64,000 nt of DNA from Onthophagus taurus (Eukaryota; Arthropoda; Insecta; Coleoptera; Scarabaeidae): positions 2,542,001 to 2,606,000 of the forward strand of contig NC_091969.1 of NCBI RefSeq assembly GCF_036711975.1. The letters run 5' to 3'. Of the stretch, positions 1-12,439 are shown one piece after another. A model generated the notes under the pieces. That model did not search any database and was not told where the DNA came from. It saw nothing but the letters and a program-made list of their open reading frames with translations. The translations under genes were made by a program, and so were the position numbers. How positions within the stretch are numbered: the stretch's first letter is position 1; each line of letters begins with the position of its first letter.

Positions 1-407
1 AAACAAATAAGTAATTGTTTATTCAAACACATGAACTTAAAATTTGACAGAAAATTATTAAGAAGTACAATAAATATAAACATATTACGAAACGACGTAA
101 TTAATCAACAATAGCAAATAAAATAAGTACTCTAATAAAGTATATATTGCACTTACAATCTAATATATAAGTGAAACTAAATTATGTAAATCGCCAAGAA
201 TTGTAATAATACTGCAAATAATCGAAACATATTCATAAACAACTCATTCCAAACAACAATTATTAAATCTCTAAAAATTAAATCAAAATTAACCTTGACA
301 AAACTATACGAACTACATTCATGCATTTACTAGAAATATTCAGTAAGAAATGTTGAATCACTTCGGAAATTCAAGAATATTGTTCTTCAGAACAATAATT
401 AAGTTCA
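1..407. other. AT-rich flank, no gene seen
   Basis: Mostly A/T runs with no long open frame on either strand. It lies just downstream of the nanos-like gene, which runs leftwards, so it may hold that gene's 3' UTR. I see no clear repeat in it. Confidence 0.5.
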
Positions 408-1076
408 TTACTTGTGATTGCTAGCTGATGCCAACGTGCCATTAGCCAACCTTCTAGGTTCTGGTAGTGTTTCATTGACGGATTTATACAGTGGACAATA
501 CTTTCTAGTATGAGCATTATAACCATCTGCATAACAATACGGATACTTCAACGCTCTCAAAACCGGACATGAAACTTTACCTGTGGAATCTTTCAACGAA
601 TGACTTTCATAAAATTCTCGCCCCTCTGAATTTCTTCGACAAAACGTACAAGTTCTTGTTGATATGGCTTTTGACCACCCGTTTACGGTAGAATTGTTTC
701 CATTGAGAAAATTATCCCACTTATGATTATCTTCCTGTTTGGCGATAGGTTGTCTTAAAAATGCCTCTTTCATTTTTGTCACGTAATAATCCATTGGTTG
801 ATTATTGCTAACTATGATCTCTTCTGATGAATATTTAAAAGGAATGTTATAGATGCTGGTGGTCTGGTGACAGAGCGAACAGGAAAATATATCAGGGTTT
901 TTGTCGTTAATTAACAAATGACAACGTGATGGACATTTATCAGGAATTCCTTTGTAGCTATCAATCTTTTCAGTAGTTTGATGATTGGCAGAGAGTGGCT
1001 TTGAAGCTGTTACTGAAGCATCAGTTGGAATGTTTGGAGTATTCACTGTATAAAATACGGAAAATGTGTTAGTCAT
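408..1076 (-). CDS. Nanos-type zinc-finger protein with one zinc ligand replaced
   Basis: Intact 222-aa frame starting at ATG (1074-1076). Residues about 143-198 match the Nanos RNA-binding domain, which represses maternal mRNAs with Pumilio in germ cells. The first CCHC finger is complete (CTFC, ESH, SCPVL). In the second finger the motif reads YPYC...NAHTRKYC, so the first cysteine is a tyrosine (codon TAT where TGT is expected). The N-terminal half has a further C-x3-C and C-x2-C pair (KCPSRC, CSLC) that could form another zinc site. The domain is near the C terminus, as in insect Nanos. It could be a divergent functional paralog or a gene losing function. No intron is needed within the frame. 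Confidence 0.75.
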   Translation of the reverse strand: MTNTFSVFYTVNTPNIPTDASVTASKPLSANHQTTEKIDSYKGIPDKCPSRCHLLINDKNPDIFSCSLCHQTTSIYNIPFKYSSEEIIVSNNQPMDYYVTKMKEAFLRQPIAKQEDNHKWDNFLNGNNSTVNGWSKAISTRTCTFCRRNSEGREFYESHSLKDSTGKVSCPVLRALKYPYCYADGYNAHTRKYCPLYKSVNETLPEPRRLANGTLASASNHK

Positions 1077-1228
1077 TTCTGTTTACATGAATACAAAAAT
1101 AACGTAAAATAAATATAAATTCGATCTAAATAATCATAAAAGTATCTCACCTCCATCCCGTAGATTTTTCTTCAATATGCAGCCGGTGACATTCCCACCA
1201 TTTATCTGTACAAAAAGGGAAAGATAAA

Positions 1229-1507
1229 AAATTATTTAAACTAAGATTAGAACTAAATCTAGAACTAACACTAGAAACTTTCGGGTTTTGCCGTGCGTCT
1301 TTTAATAAAAGGTTTGACGTTTCGGATGCCATGTCAAAAGCTCACTTCGAACCAGTTTCTGAAGAAGGTTGCAACATGGCATCCGAAACGTCAAACCTTT
1401 TATTAAAAGACGCACGGCAAAACCCGAAAGTTTCTAGTGTTAGTTCTAGTTTTAGTTCTAACCTTAGTTTAATTCACACCGGCCGTGAAAGCCTTCGTAC
1501 TTATAAA
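1229..1507. repeat. Dispersed palindromic repeat family, copy 1
   Basis: Two inverted arms (about 1229-1332 and 1374-1475) share the stretch that includes GAAACTTTCGGGTTTTGCC and CGTTTCGGATGCCATG, around a short centre. The right side ends CACCGGCCGTGAAAGCCTTC. Related copies lie near 10157, 11788, 16634 and 60588. Short open frames here are repeat artefacts. Confidence 0.8.
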
Positions 1508-1524
1508 AAATTATTATAATGAAT

Positions 1525-3690
1525 ATACCGTTTGAGGCATTTAAATTGACACTACCTATAGCTCATAAATCGTCAATTTTATCGAATAAGGTTTCAGATA
1601 AAACTTTCATCATATGAAGGGGAAAATATTCTGTATGGTATTCAGTTTACATTTTAGAAGCGCTATATATGTCTTTCAATTGTTAAGTTGTAACGCCTAA
1701 ATATCTAACTTTAACAAAATAAAATCTAGACAAAGAGAAAAGAAATATGTTTACACCTAAGGACACACGCGAGTCCTCGACCGGCCGGAATTCTGAGTTG
1801 CAATAATTTTATTGAAATAAAATAATACTCGCATAAAATATAATCAAAAAATAATACAGGTAAGGTATTGTAATAGATAATGTAATTCAAAGGATAATAT
1901 ACTAAAAACAGAATTTGTTGTCAATGGTTCGCAAAATAAAACAAGCAAAAAAATAAAATGTGGCAAAAAAATTGAAACTCGCCAACAAAAATGTACGAAG
2001 GATATAAAATGAATTTAATTTAATCAATGAATTGCTTTTAATCAAAAAAATAATTGAATGAAACACTACATGAAAATTCCTCAGTGAGAACAAGATTAGT
2101 GCACGATTCTCCGGCAGAAATAAAATGTTGATGTTATCTGACCTTATGTTCGTTGACTATTCCGATCTGATCTGAAGGAACGTATCTGCACCAGCAACTT
2201 TTGGTGTTCTATAGGAAAATTTATTTTTATTGAACAATTTTTCTTAATTGATGCAGTTGTTTCCAGTCAGTAACGAAATAGTAATTCCTCTCGGACCAAA
2301 GTTGTCTCCAAAATATTGGTAACCGAAGAAGTAATGAAATGAGATTATTCCACAAAAGTAAATCGAGAATAATATAGCTCCTCACAATAAAACCTGGTTA
2401 AAAGAAAATTAAAGAAGAATAGTAAAGAAAATTAAGAAGCATTACTAAAGATTAAATTTTAGGACGGTTTTTTAATTTTTCTTTGTAGAATAGTTTTAGG
2501 ATAGTAGTTTTGTAGTACTAGAAAGGATGTGTGAATAGATGAATGGGTTGAATGAATAGTAATTAAGCAAATGCTTTCCTCAGGTGGTCTAGGTTTTAAG
2601 CAAAGAAAAATTTGGGAATAAGAAAATACGTTGAAATCCGGATGTACCGATAAATTCGAGAAAAGAAAATCACTTTTCTCACAATTAATCACGAATAATG
2701 AATCCCAAAAATTTGGATTGAAAAAACTCACAAAACTGTGACTTCGCTTTTCTATACTTGAAAGAGAACGAGAAGGCTTTTGAACATACTTTTATACGAA
2801 TGAGAAAAAATTACACCTGCGCAAAAATAAAGTCACAACACGGTCTCGAAATGAAAGGAAGAAATTCAAAGAATTAGGAATCTTTTAAGGGAAAAGAGAA
2901 GAAAGGAATATTGAGGATTACCAGGAGTATGCTGCTGTAAAAAAATCTTAATTAAAAAAAACAATGTAAAATATATGCATCCCAAAATTATGCAACTCAT
3001 AATTCACAACAAAGACAAGTCAACAACATAAAACAAAAAGAAACAAAGTCTTTCCGTAGCTACCTAATTCATTCGTCACGTTTCACTAATTAAGCTTGGA
3101 AGGACATATGATTACTGAAACGATTTAAATAATTTTAGTTTATGAGAAACATCAGAGTTATCAATGATGCTCGAAATTTATGCGAAGATTTCCTACAGAA
3201 ACATTCCGTCCCGTGCTTCATTTTATCGTATTGTGAAATAATTTAAAAAAAAATTTGTGAAAAATTATTAATTTTTGCCTTGAAAAATTTTGCTCAAGAT
3301 AAACGACGATGAGTGATAATAGTACAATCAACGTTTAAGCTGCTGTTCGTAATAATCCACATTTATTCTCTCGCTATTTCTCGAGGCTGTACGGTATCCC
3401 AACCTAGTGTCCTTTACATTTTATTTTTAATTGAAGCTTATTTGTTTTATTGTGTTTGTTATGGAGAATACCATAATGATTAAAAAAGGGTAAGTATCTA
3501 TTTAAAAAATCTTACTTGACAAATGAAAGACAGATCGAGACGCTTCTGAAATGTAATGGGACAAATGGGAACTATGCAGAATATTTTCACCCTTTATATC
3601 ATGAAAGTTTTACCTGAAACTTTTTACGATAAAATTGACAGTTTAAGAGATACAAGGTCGTCTCAATTTCAATGCCTCATCGATATAATA
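1525..3690. mobile_element. Region bounded by old inverted repeats
   Basis: About 140 bp at 1525-1660 reads in reverse complement as a diverged copy of about 3538-3680. Shared pieces include the GAATATTTTC stretch, the TGAAAGTTTTA stretch and the terminal AATGCCTCA. The interior is AT-rich and I found no transposase reading frame. The simplest reading is a decayed non-autonomous DNA transposon, but two independent insertions of one repeat would look the same. Confidence 0.45.
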
Positions 3691-3978
3691 TCGATAATTA
3701 GAATATACAGTATTACCATTATCAGGAAATAGTGAGTAAAATGATCTATGGTCACCTCCTAGAAATAACAAAAAAATATAGGCTATTATTATTATAGATA
3801 GTTAAAACGTTATTATGAATGTTAGTGTAAGTACATGAAGTTAATAAAAAAAAAGCAATGAAATTTGTTAAACATAAACGTTATTAACATCACAGAAATT
3901 TCATGCAATTACTATACTTTTCCGAAAAAATTAAACGACGATTCAAATGATTATTAAAATTAAAATATATTTTCTAAC

Positions 3979-5092
3979 TTTTCAAGAATCGCCCGGTCGC
4001 TTAAAAATCGACGATTCTTTTTAATCGATAGGTACTGACCTAAAAATGACGTTAACAATAAAAAAAGTGTGTTCACTTTTGTGACGTCACAAGCAATGCT
4101 TTTTAAACATTTAACTTTTTTGTAAACATGCTTTTTCGTATTCAACCGGTCAACACCTAACCCACAAATTGTTTATTTTATAGCCACGCACAAAATAAAT
4201 CTAATAAACTTAAAAGTAAAGTTATTTTTACTTAACTTGTAGAGATTACAACATATATTTTCGGATGAAATACCCTAGTTTCTTAAGTTTTCGATGCATA
4301 GCACTACCTAGATAGACTGTATCAATAGACTGTCTGTCAAGTGATACAAAAACCTACAACGACTGAAATGTCTTTATTTACCGTCTGTCTACTGGCGTGG
4401 ATCTAAATGTTAGCGGTTTTCTTTCAATGGACCCTTCAATCCGTAATTTACAACTCGACATTTAGCGAATTCGCACTAGTTTAAATGTTAATTAACATAA
4501 CTGAACATCCAATTTCTATACAAAATTCTGAAGTAAATCCAATCTAACCTAATCCAGACCTAATCCAACCCGGAATTTACACCTACCACCTGCATCAAAC
4601 CCAACCGGTACCCAACCCGACAATTCGGAAATTCACACCAGTTTAAATGTTAATTAAACTAACTCAAAATCTGATTTCGAATATAGTAAGTAAAAATTAA
4701 ATCATTGTCTCAAATTTAATGAAAGAATTAACAACTTGTTAATATTAATTTAATAATATTTATAACGCATATTTTCGGATATAATACAACGACTAAAAGT
4801 CTTTATTTACCATACACCTGTTCGTGTGGACGGTTTTTTTTTGTCAACAAAACCAACCTAACCTGAAATTTATAACCCAAGGTTATTTCACCCGAAAATA
4901 TATTAATTTTTTCAAAATTTATGTGTAACGGTGTTGCTTTGAAAATATATGGTTAGCATGGTTGATGAAGTCACAAAACGTGACGTCACATCAAAACTTT
5001 AAAGTGATTTTTTTACTTTTCCGCACTTTTTCTTTGTTTTGCCTTCAATTAAAAAGAATCGATTTTTATGCGACCGAGCGATTCTTGAAAAA
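3979..5092. mobile_element. Foldback DNA element with inverted ends
   Basis: The ends are inverted repeats: TTCAAGAATCGCCCGGTCGC at the left and, in reverse complement, TTCAAGAATCGCTCGGTCGC at the right, continuing into AAAAATCGA and ATTCTTTTTAAT. The interior has two diverged direct copies of a block containing ATTTTCGGAT and GTCTTTATTTACC (about 4250 and 4760), and another pair with AGTTTAAATGTTAATTAA (4470, 4640). There is no coding sequence. The superfamily is unknown. Confidence 0.55.
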
Positions 5093-5730
5093 TGCCCATA
5101 TTTTTATTCAAAGATAAATACGTCTAATTGATACGAATGTTAACACAGAATGAATTGTATATAAAATAAATACATATTTGTTATCTTGGAAACAAATAAA
5201 AATATATAATTTTCATAAGCAATAGACCCTAATGATTGAATTGAATAGATTGAACTCGTTCATCAATGCCGGCAATATTGACAGTAACGTCACAATGAAC
5301 AACTGAATTAAAAAATACTAAAATGAAGTATATAAAACCCAAAACTACTCACAAATTTTCGATATAAGAAGAGAATTTTTAATAAGTTGTAAACATCTCC
5401 GCGGGGTAAACTTAACCTAAACTTAACACAAACACTAAACATCGGTGAGGTGACTGAATTGGAAGGCCAAGCGTCTGCGGTTTATATAGGGGTAGGATTG
5501 ACGATGTAATACAGGGGCGTGGCTTAGAAATTAACATTGTTCTTTGTATGCTAAAACGTACACTTTTATAGCAGCGAAAATACTAGAATAAATTGTTGAA
5601 AAACTTGAATAATGTTCGATTAAGTGTAAAATTAGGTTCTATCATTATTTTACATTGAAAGTTGTTAATTACAACTTTGATACGAGATTTTGTATTGAAG
5701 TATCGATACGGGTCGTGTTAACAGTTTCTA

Positions 5731-5790
5731 CATCCGCCCAAGGTTCGTAAAGCGCATTGTACAATACGCTTTACGGACCTTGCATCCGCC
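5731..5790. mobile_element. 44-bp palindromic MITE with 8-bp target duplication
   Basis: Positions 5739-5782 form an imperfect 44-bp palindrome centred on TTGTACAA, with arms beginning CAAGGTTCGTAAAGCG and CAAGGTCCGTAAAGCG. It is flanked on both sides by CATCCGCC (5731-5738 and 5783-5790). An 8-bp duplication points to the hAT group. Confidence 0.65.
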
Positions 5791-6260
5791 ATGCTGTCGC
5801 CAGACAAACCGGAAACCCGCCCTCAGAAACTTCGAGTTGTTCTCATAAAAGGAAATAAAACCTACCCATATTTTCTATAAACTGCAAGAAATTATCAAAG
5901 TATTAATTCTGCCTCTTAATGTAAAGAACTACACTTATTATCTTTCTATAAAATATTACTATGAAATTTTAATAGTTATATTTAATTTTAATATCTGCGA
6001 TGAATAAATGTGTTTATTCAAAATTGTAATAAATTGTTGACATTGATTTGTTGACATTTGTTGCATTGTTTATTCTTACTTCTACTTTCGTTTTAAACTA
6101 GGAGGATTGAATACAAAACTTAGATTTAGAATAAGAAATATCATTAAAAAATATCACTGGATATTTTTGGCGGTAAATTTAAATTCACGTTATTATTACA
6201 TAAAACGAAATGTTCTACTTATTATTAACATTTATTTAGCATTTCGTCTATTTTAAACAT

Positions 6261-9200
6261 ACAAGTTAGGAGTGCGGGAAGTTACCCCCAATTTTTTGAT
6301 TTTTAAATTTTTTATTGTTGTCCTAGATTGTTCTAGAGATGATCTACATTGTTCCAAAGCGGCAAATTGAAAAAATAAAACTCCACGAGAAAACCGAAAA
6401 AACAGGTTTTTTGACTAGCCCCCCATTTTTGGAAAAGTGAAATTTTCTTTGTTGTTCTGGGTTGTTCTAGTTGTTCTAGTTATTGTTCTAGAAAATCAAA
6501 ATTGTGGGATACAGCATTACGAAGTTATAACTAAAAATAGGTTTGGCCGCTGAAATGTCTGGTTGATTGCTGTGACCATAGCTTTTCTATCAATTCCATA
6601 TTACAAATATATACCTATTATAGCTAACGCAATCTGGAACAGCTATTATTTTCACTAGAACAACTCTCTAAAGGGCACTTTACTCTTTGAAAATTAAAGT
6701 TTTTCGAAGTTTTAATAAGAATTAAAAAACATAGAACAATCAGAAATAACTCAAACTTTGCCGATTCAAATTGTTCTAGATGTGTTTTGCGTTCAACACG
6801 AACATTAATTTTGCAAAATCACATATTTTTTTTGCACTAAATTGTTCTTGTTGTTCTAGGTACTTAAAATGTTTATTTAATCACTGCGGTTTTAGTTCTT
6901 TTGAAGTTTCATATAATAATAGTTTTAAAATACTAAAAAAATATAGAATAATCTGACCATCATAATTATCTAAAAATCACAAGTTTCACCTTTCTCTTTA
7001 AACTTATAATAGTAAAACAAAAGATGCGGTTTAAAGTGTATTTATTTTGTATAAACTAATAAATTAATAAATAAACTAAACTAAGAAATAAAACAATAAC
7101 TATTCGATCAGTATTACTATATTAGTACAATAATTTATTTTAAAGTAAACTATAACTAAATAAACTAAATTATGTAAATAAACTAATATCATGGAATAAT
7201 ACGGTTACATCACTTTGCTCAATTATAAACATATATGCATATTTAAGCATTTATTTCAGTAGCTTTTTCAACTTGTACGGATTCTTTTCGTAAGTCTTTA
7301 AATAATTTCCAATTGGCATTGTTGGGCACAAATGCCAGGTAGTGTCCTACATCATTCAAAGTTTGAGTACCTTCGTAACTGATGATACCTGCGGGGATAT
7401 AGAATTTGTTGTGGAGTTACAAATTGCGTACGTAATCACTCAATTTTGTTTTATTGTTCTCTCCATTCGTTGTTTCTATAAACAGACCACATTTTTTGCA
7501 ATTGTTGCTTAGGGTTTGCATGTAGTTTTCTATTACTTGGTTTAGCTATACATAGCCTAATATTGTTACGATGTCAATGTCGATTGGTAAAATTATGTTT
7601 TTATGGAAAGTAACGTTTAAACCATTATTGCAGTTTTTAGTGCTACAATAACTAAATTCTTCTTTAAATCGTTGTGTGCAAAGAAACGTAATATTTGACA
7701 CAACATTCACTATTATCAGGCCAGCAATATTCTGGTTTCCAAAATAATTTATGCCTGTTAATAGTTCAGCTCTTTTTTTATATGTTGCTTTACTAGAACC
7801 GGTTTTTAAAAATAATTTTAGGAAACTAAAGCAATATGTGCAAACATTCTCAACATGATTTCTAAATGAATAGCCCAACCTATTTTTAGTTATAACTTCG
7901 TAATGCCGTATCCCATAATTTTGATTTTCTAGAACAACAACTAGAACAACAAAGAAAATCATTTTTCCAAAAATGGGGGGTTAGTAAATAGCCTGTTTTT
8001 TTGGTTTTTCTCGCAGAGTTTTTATTATTGCTATTTGCCGCTTTGGAGCAATGTAGAACTACTCTAGAACAATCTAGAACAACAATGAAAAATTTAAAAA
8101 TCAAAAAATGGGGAGCTAACTTCCCGTACTCGATTACCCCCGCAATTTACAACTCCAGAACAAAGTCTATATCCTCGCAAGTATCATCAGCTACGAAGGT
8201 ACTCACTCTTTGAGTGATGTAGGATACTACACGGCATTTGTGCCCAACAATTAGTTATTATTTAATGATTTAAGAAAAAAATCCATACAGGTTGAAGAAG
8301 CAACAGAAATAAATGCACAAATGTGCATATATGTGTGTAAATGAGTTCCGTGATATTAGTCCATTTAGATGATTTAATTTATTTACTTATACTTTACTTT
8401 AGAATAATTTTTTGTACAGTTTTTGTGAAAGAATAGGTATTGTTTTGTTAGTTTATTTATTAATTTATTACTTAGTTTTACAAAATAAAATACACTTTAA
8501 ATCGCATCTTATGTTTTATTATTATAAGTTTAAATAGAAAGGTGATTTTTAGAAAATTAGATGGTCAGATTATTCCATATTTTTTAATTTTTTAAACTAT
8601 TATTATATTAACTGTTGGGTTCACTGATTCAACAAAACCTGTCCGATATCACAACAACTAATAAAATTTAAGGTTTTTCTAGTGAAAATAACAGCTGTTC
8701 TGAATTGTTTTAATTGTTGTAAGTAGTAATTTTTAATATGAAACTTTAAAAGAACTAAAACCGCAGTGATTAAATAAACATTTTAAGTACCTAGAACAAC
8801 AAGAACAATTTAGAGTAACAAAAAATATGTGATTTTGCAAAATTAATGTCCGTGTTAAACGCAAAACACATCTAGAACAATTTGAATCGGCAAAGTTTGA
8901 ATTATTTTAGATTGTTCTATGTTTTTTAATTCTTATTGTGTAATATAAAACCGCTGTCACAAGAATTACTGACTGAAACTTCCAAAAATTTTAATTTTCA
9001 AAGAGTAAAGTGCCCTTTAGAGAGTTGTTCTAGTGAAAATAATAGCTGTTCCAGATTGCGTTAGCTATAATAAGTATATATTTGTTATATGGAACTGATA
9101 ATAGAAAAACTATGGTCACAGCAATCAACTAGACATTTGGGCGGCCAAACCTATTTTTAATTATAACTTCGTAATGCTGTATCCCCTAATTTTGATTTTC

Positions 9201-9420
9201 TAGAACAATAGCTAGAACAACCCAGAACAACAAAGAAAATTTGATTTTTCCAAAGATGGGGGGCTAGTAAAAAAACCCGTTTTTTCGGTTTTCTCGCGGA
9301 GTTTTTATTTTTTCGATTTGCCGATTTGGTACAATGTAGAACAACTCTAGAACAATCTACAACAATAAAATATTTAAAAATCAAAAAATAGGGGGCTAAC
9401 TTCCCGCACTCACAAGTTAG
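6261..9420. mobile_element. Mutator-like composite with long inverted arms and 9-bp target duplication
   Basis: The element runs from 6270 to 9411 and begins and ends with the inverted sequence GAGTGCGGGAAGTTA. It is flanked by ACAAGTTAG at 6261-6269 and 9412-9420, a 9-bp duplication typical of Mutator-like elements. The arms are about 1.1-1.2 kb and contain many GTTGTTCTAG-type motifs. An extra internal terminus at about 7880-8136 (reverse complement of 6270-6550) suggests that 6270-8136 is one complete copy and 8146-9411 a truncated inverted copy. The pair would then have moved as a unit. A protease-like remnant lies inside. Confidence 0.6.
7260..7905 (-). pseudogene. UCH/USP-like protease C-terminal remnant in the Mutator-like element
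   Basis: Read on the minus strand, the frame has CTQRF with nearby Cys residues, then CKKC (a zinc-ribbon-like pair), then after a stop GIISYEG and DVGHYLAFVPNN...WKLF. This order resembles the C-terminal half of ubiquitin carboxyl-terminal hydrolase folds, where GHY carries the catalytic histidine. At least two stops break it (near 7546 and 7430). A second diverged copy of the GHY segment (GYYTAFV) lies at about 8150-8250 on the plus strand. Some transposons encode cysteine proteases, so this may be cargo or part of the element. Confidence 0.4.
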
Positions 9421-9917
9421 CATGTATGGTTTAAATATATTTAATATAGCACACATAACTTCATAATTACTAACACTCGCCATATTGAGTGCCAACATAA
9501 TTCACTAAAAAAAACATTAACAAATAACTGTAAAAGATTCGATTTATGCCAACGAGAATTTCAAACAAAAGGGAAGCTTTGTGGTGCGAAATTTCAAAAG
9601 CTACACCGCGTATGCAGGCTGTTTCTGTAAGTGTTTGGATATTTTTAATCACAAATACTACGTGACTAAAAATTATGACGAATCATTTAAAAATTTCTGG
9701 TCTAAACCCATAAATGGCTAAGATATATATATACCTTCGCAATTTTTAAACATTTTCTTAATTATTTTTGACATGGTTTGTCATATTAAACTTATGTTCT
9801 CGTTGTCATTACATCACATTCTTTGTTCATATTTAACAAATAATAATCCTTAAATTAAAATAAATTACGTTAAGACTTACTACAACCAATGCACACCGAT
9901 AAAAATCACGAACACTA

Positions 9918-10150
9918 CTATCCGTGCTGAAAGTCAAGGCCTCTCACTTTAGACATCGATATCTTCGCAACCGCTTGATGAAAAAGATTGCGGTAAAGTT
10001 TGTTGTAATTACTAAACATTTCTACGTACCATTGAATGTGAATTTGAATTTTCGGCTCCGCGGTTTTCTTTTTATCGCGAAGTAAATGAAAAAAGTACCC
10101 GATTTTTGAGTGTGCCGCCAACTGTCCACTTTGCGATTTTTTCACTTGAA
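9918..10150 (-). other. Unrecognised open coding-like stretch
   Basis: About 75 codons are open on the minus strand, with a balanced composition unlike the surrounding AT-rich DNA (segments GQLAAHSKIGYFFHLLRD and WYVEMFSNYNKLYRNLF). The frame runs at its 5' side straight into the dispersed repeat at 10157, so it has no credible start. It may be a captured host exon or a transposon fragment. Confidence 0.3.
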
Positions 10151-10156
10151 AATATA

Positions 10157-10340
10157 TTAAACTAAGATTAGAACTAAAACTAGAACTAACACTAGAAACT
10201 TTCCGGTTTTGCCGTGCGTCTTTTAATAAAAGGTTTGACGTTTCGGATGCCATGTTGCAACCTTCTTCAGAAACTCGAAGTGACTTCGAACCAGTTTCTG
10301 AAGAAGGTTCACACCGGCCGTGAAAGCCTTCGTACTTATA
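10157..10340. repeat. Dispersed palindromic repeat family, copy 2
   Basis: Left arm as in copy 1, followed by a short centre with GAAGAAGGTT and the CACCGGCCGTGAAAGCCTTC end. The right arm is missing. Confidence 0.75.
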
Positions 10341-11787
10341 TGAAAATATATTGTATTGGTGAACGATTGAATATTGATGATATATATATCGATGAATTAA
10401 AAATTTAATTAAAAAAAAACAAAAAAAACAACTTAATAAATTATTTAATTATTAATACGAACTTAAATTTTATATCATTTGATGTTGTTAACTCGGACTG
10501 AATATCCTAAATCAAAATAAAATTTTCAAAATTCGAATTTTTAATGAACAACAAAAAAAATGAATCAAAGACTTATCTTAATTACAAGTAAATTGTTTCT
10601 CCTTCAAACAATGGTTTCTATATACGCCTCCTCTATCAACTTAAATCCTCGGTGATTCCACACTCTCACGCTAGATGTCCAAATCCAAGTCGATTGTTTT
10701 AATTTATTCTTCCTTTTTGTATTCTGATTATCGTCTCAGTTAGTGTTTTAAATGTTCACGAATTTTTAATAAACAATTTTATACACTTGATTAAATTAGT
10801 TTTTTTTTTAATTGCTAGTTTTTTTTTAATATTCAAACTCACATTAGGTTATTTCTTCTTCTTCTTCACTATGATCGGGGTTATGTTTTTTTTTTAGTAT
10901 ATTTTCATTGTCGAACGCGTTCACAACAAAAGGGTGCGTCTTCTTCTACGATTCAACTTTGATTGTTATTGTTATTTTTTCAAGTGTCGGTTCTTCAATT
11001 TTCTATCAACTGCGTAGCGACTATGCTACTGACAATCGTGGATTATTTCAAAAATAATATAAATTTTGGTTATACAAAGTACGTTAAAAGATAATTTATG
11101 TAAAATTTCGGAACGACATGCAATGTCGATCAAAATAGTTCAAATATGTTTTCTTTTTTCCAAAAATAATGATTATCAGATATTATTATCGATTTGTTGG
11201 TTAATTTCTTCAATTTCAGGAACAATATGGTTTTAAATGTCTATCATTATCGGTGAATTTTTAAAATAAGATTTTGGAATGGATATGGAAATTTTATTAC
11301 TTTCTAGAAATATTACGGCATAGATTATTATTGATTAAGTGAAAGATCGCATTAATAAGTCTTTGTAAGAAGTTTTATCGATAATTTCATGAGCAATATC
11401 GATTCTCAACTGACAGGTGAAAACGTAGTCATATTTTTTCATTAAAAATGAAATCAGATACTATCAGATACTCGTATCAGCCTGAATTACTACAATATCA
11501 ATAAAAAATAAATAAAAAAGGAGAGATGTAACACCACGTTTCTAACTACAGTATAAATAAGAACATATTTCAATATGTTCTTTATAATTCAATATTATTT
11601 CATAACAAACATGACCACTATTTGGTGTAATTTATGTGAAAAATGATTCTGCTTTTGTAAGCCGTTGTGGAGTTAGTATTCATTATAAATAATATTTCCA
11701 ACTCTAACAATGCCATAAACACGTATTTTTAATGTTCTATTTCATTGACAAAATCGAAAAACATAATGAAAATAATAAACAAAATCA
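10341..11787. other. AT-rich, no gene seen
   Basis: No long open frame or transposon protein recognised on either strand. There are several poly-A/T tracts and a short TTCTTC microsatellite near 10850. Confidence 0.4.
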
Positions 11788-11978
11788 TTAAACTAAAACT
11801 AAAACTAACACTAGCACTATCACTAGAACTAACACTAGACCTACAACTAGAAACTTTCGGGTTAACCCGTGCGTTTTTTGAAAAAAATGTTTGACGTTCG
11901 GATGCCACATGATAGTGCTAGTGTTAGTTCTAGTTTTAGTTTAATTAACACCGGCCGTGAATGCCTTCGTACTTATAA
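11788..11978. repeat. Dispersed palindromic repeat family, copy 3
   Basis: Same arms as the other copies, with an expanded CTAGAACTAACACTAGACC-type array. It ends CACCGGCCGTGAATGCCTTC. Confidence 0.75.
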
Positions 11979-12439
11979 ATAAAATCATACTAACCAAAAT
12001 AACGTAAACTAGATCTTTTACAAAAAACTAATAAGTTTTAATAGATAAGTACGCTACATGTAAACTGTAAATAATTCAAAATAACAATTTTAAAATAAGG
12101 TTGTCAAAACTGACAGGTGACTATGTATTTTCTGTTTAATAGTGACATTGTCACAAAAATTAATGACGTTGTCGTTTAAAGAAAATGTTGGTTGTAAACG
12201 ATGAATACTAAAAGTAAGTTTTTGTTATTTCGCGAAATAATAAAGCTTTTTTTTCAATATTTTTATAATTTAGAAGGGCCCTTCTAACTGCAGAGAGAGG
12301 AATGATGTTCTAACTTTAGAAACACAAATTTAGTATTTAACAAATTCTTATGTACGGTTCTTAAGGTTGATTATTAAGGTTTAGAAGTAGAACGGAATGA
12401 AATTGGTACAGGCTTTAAATTTGAAAATGTATTGCGCAA

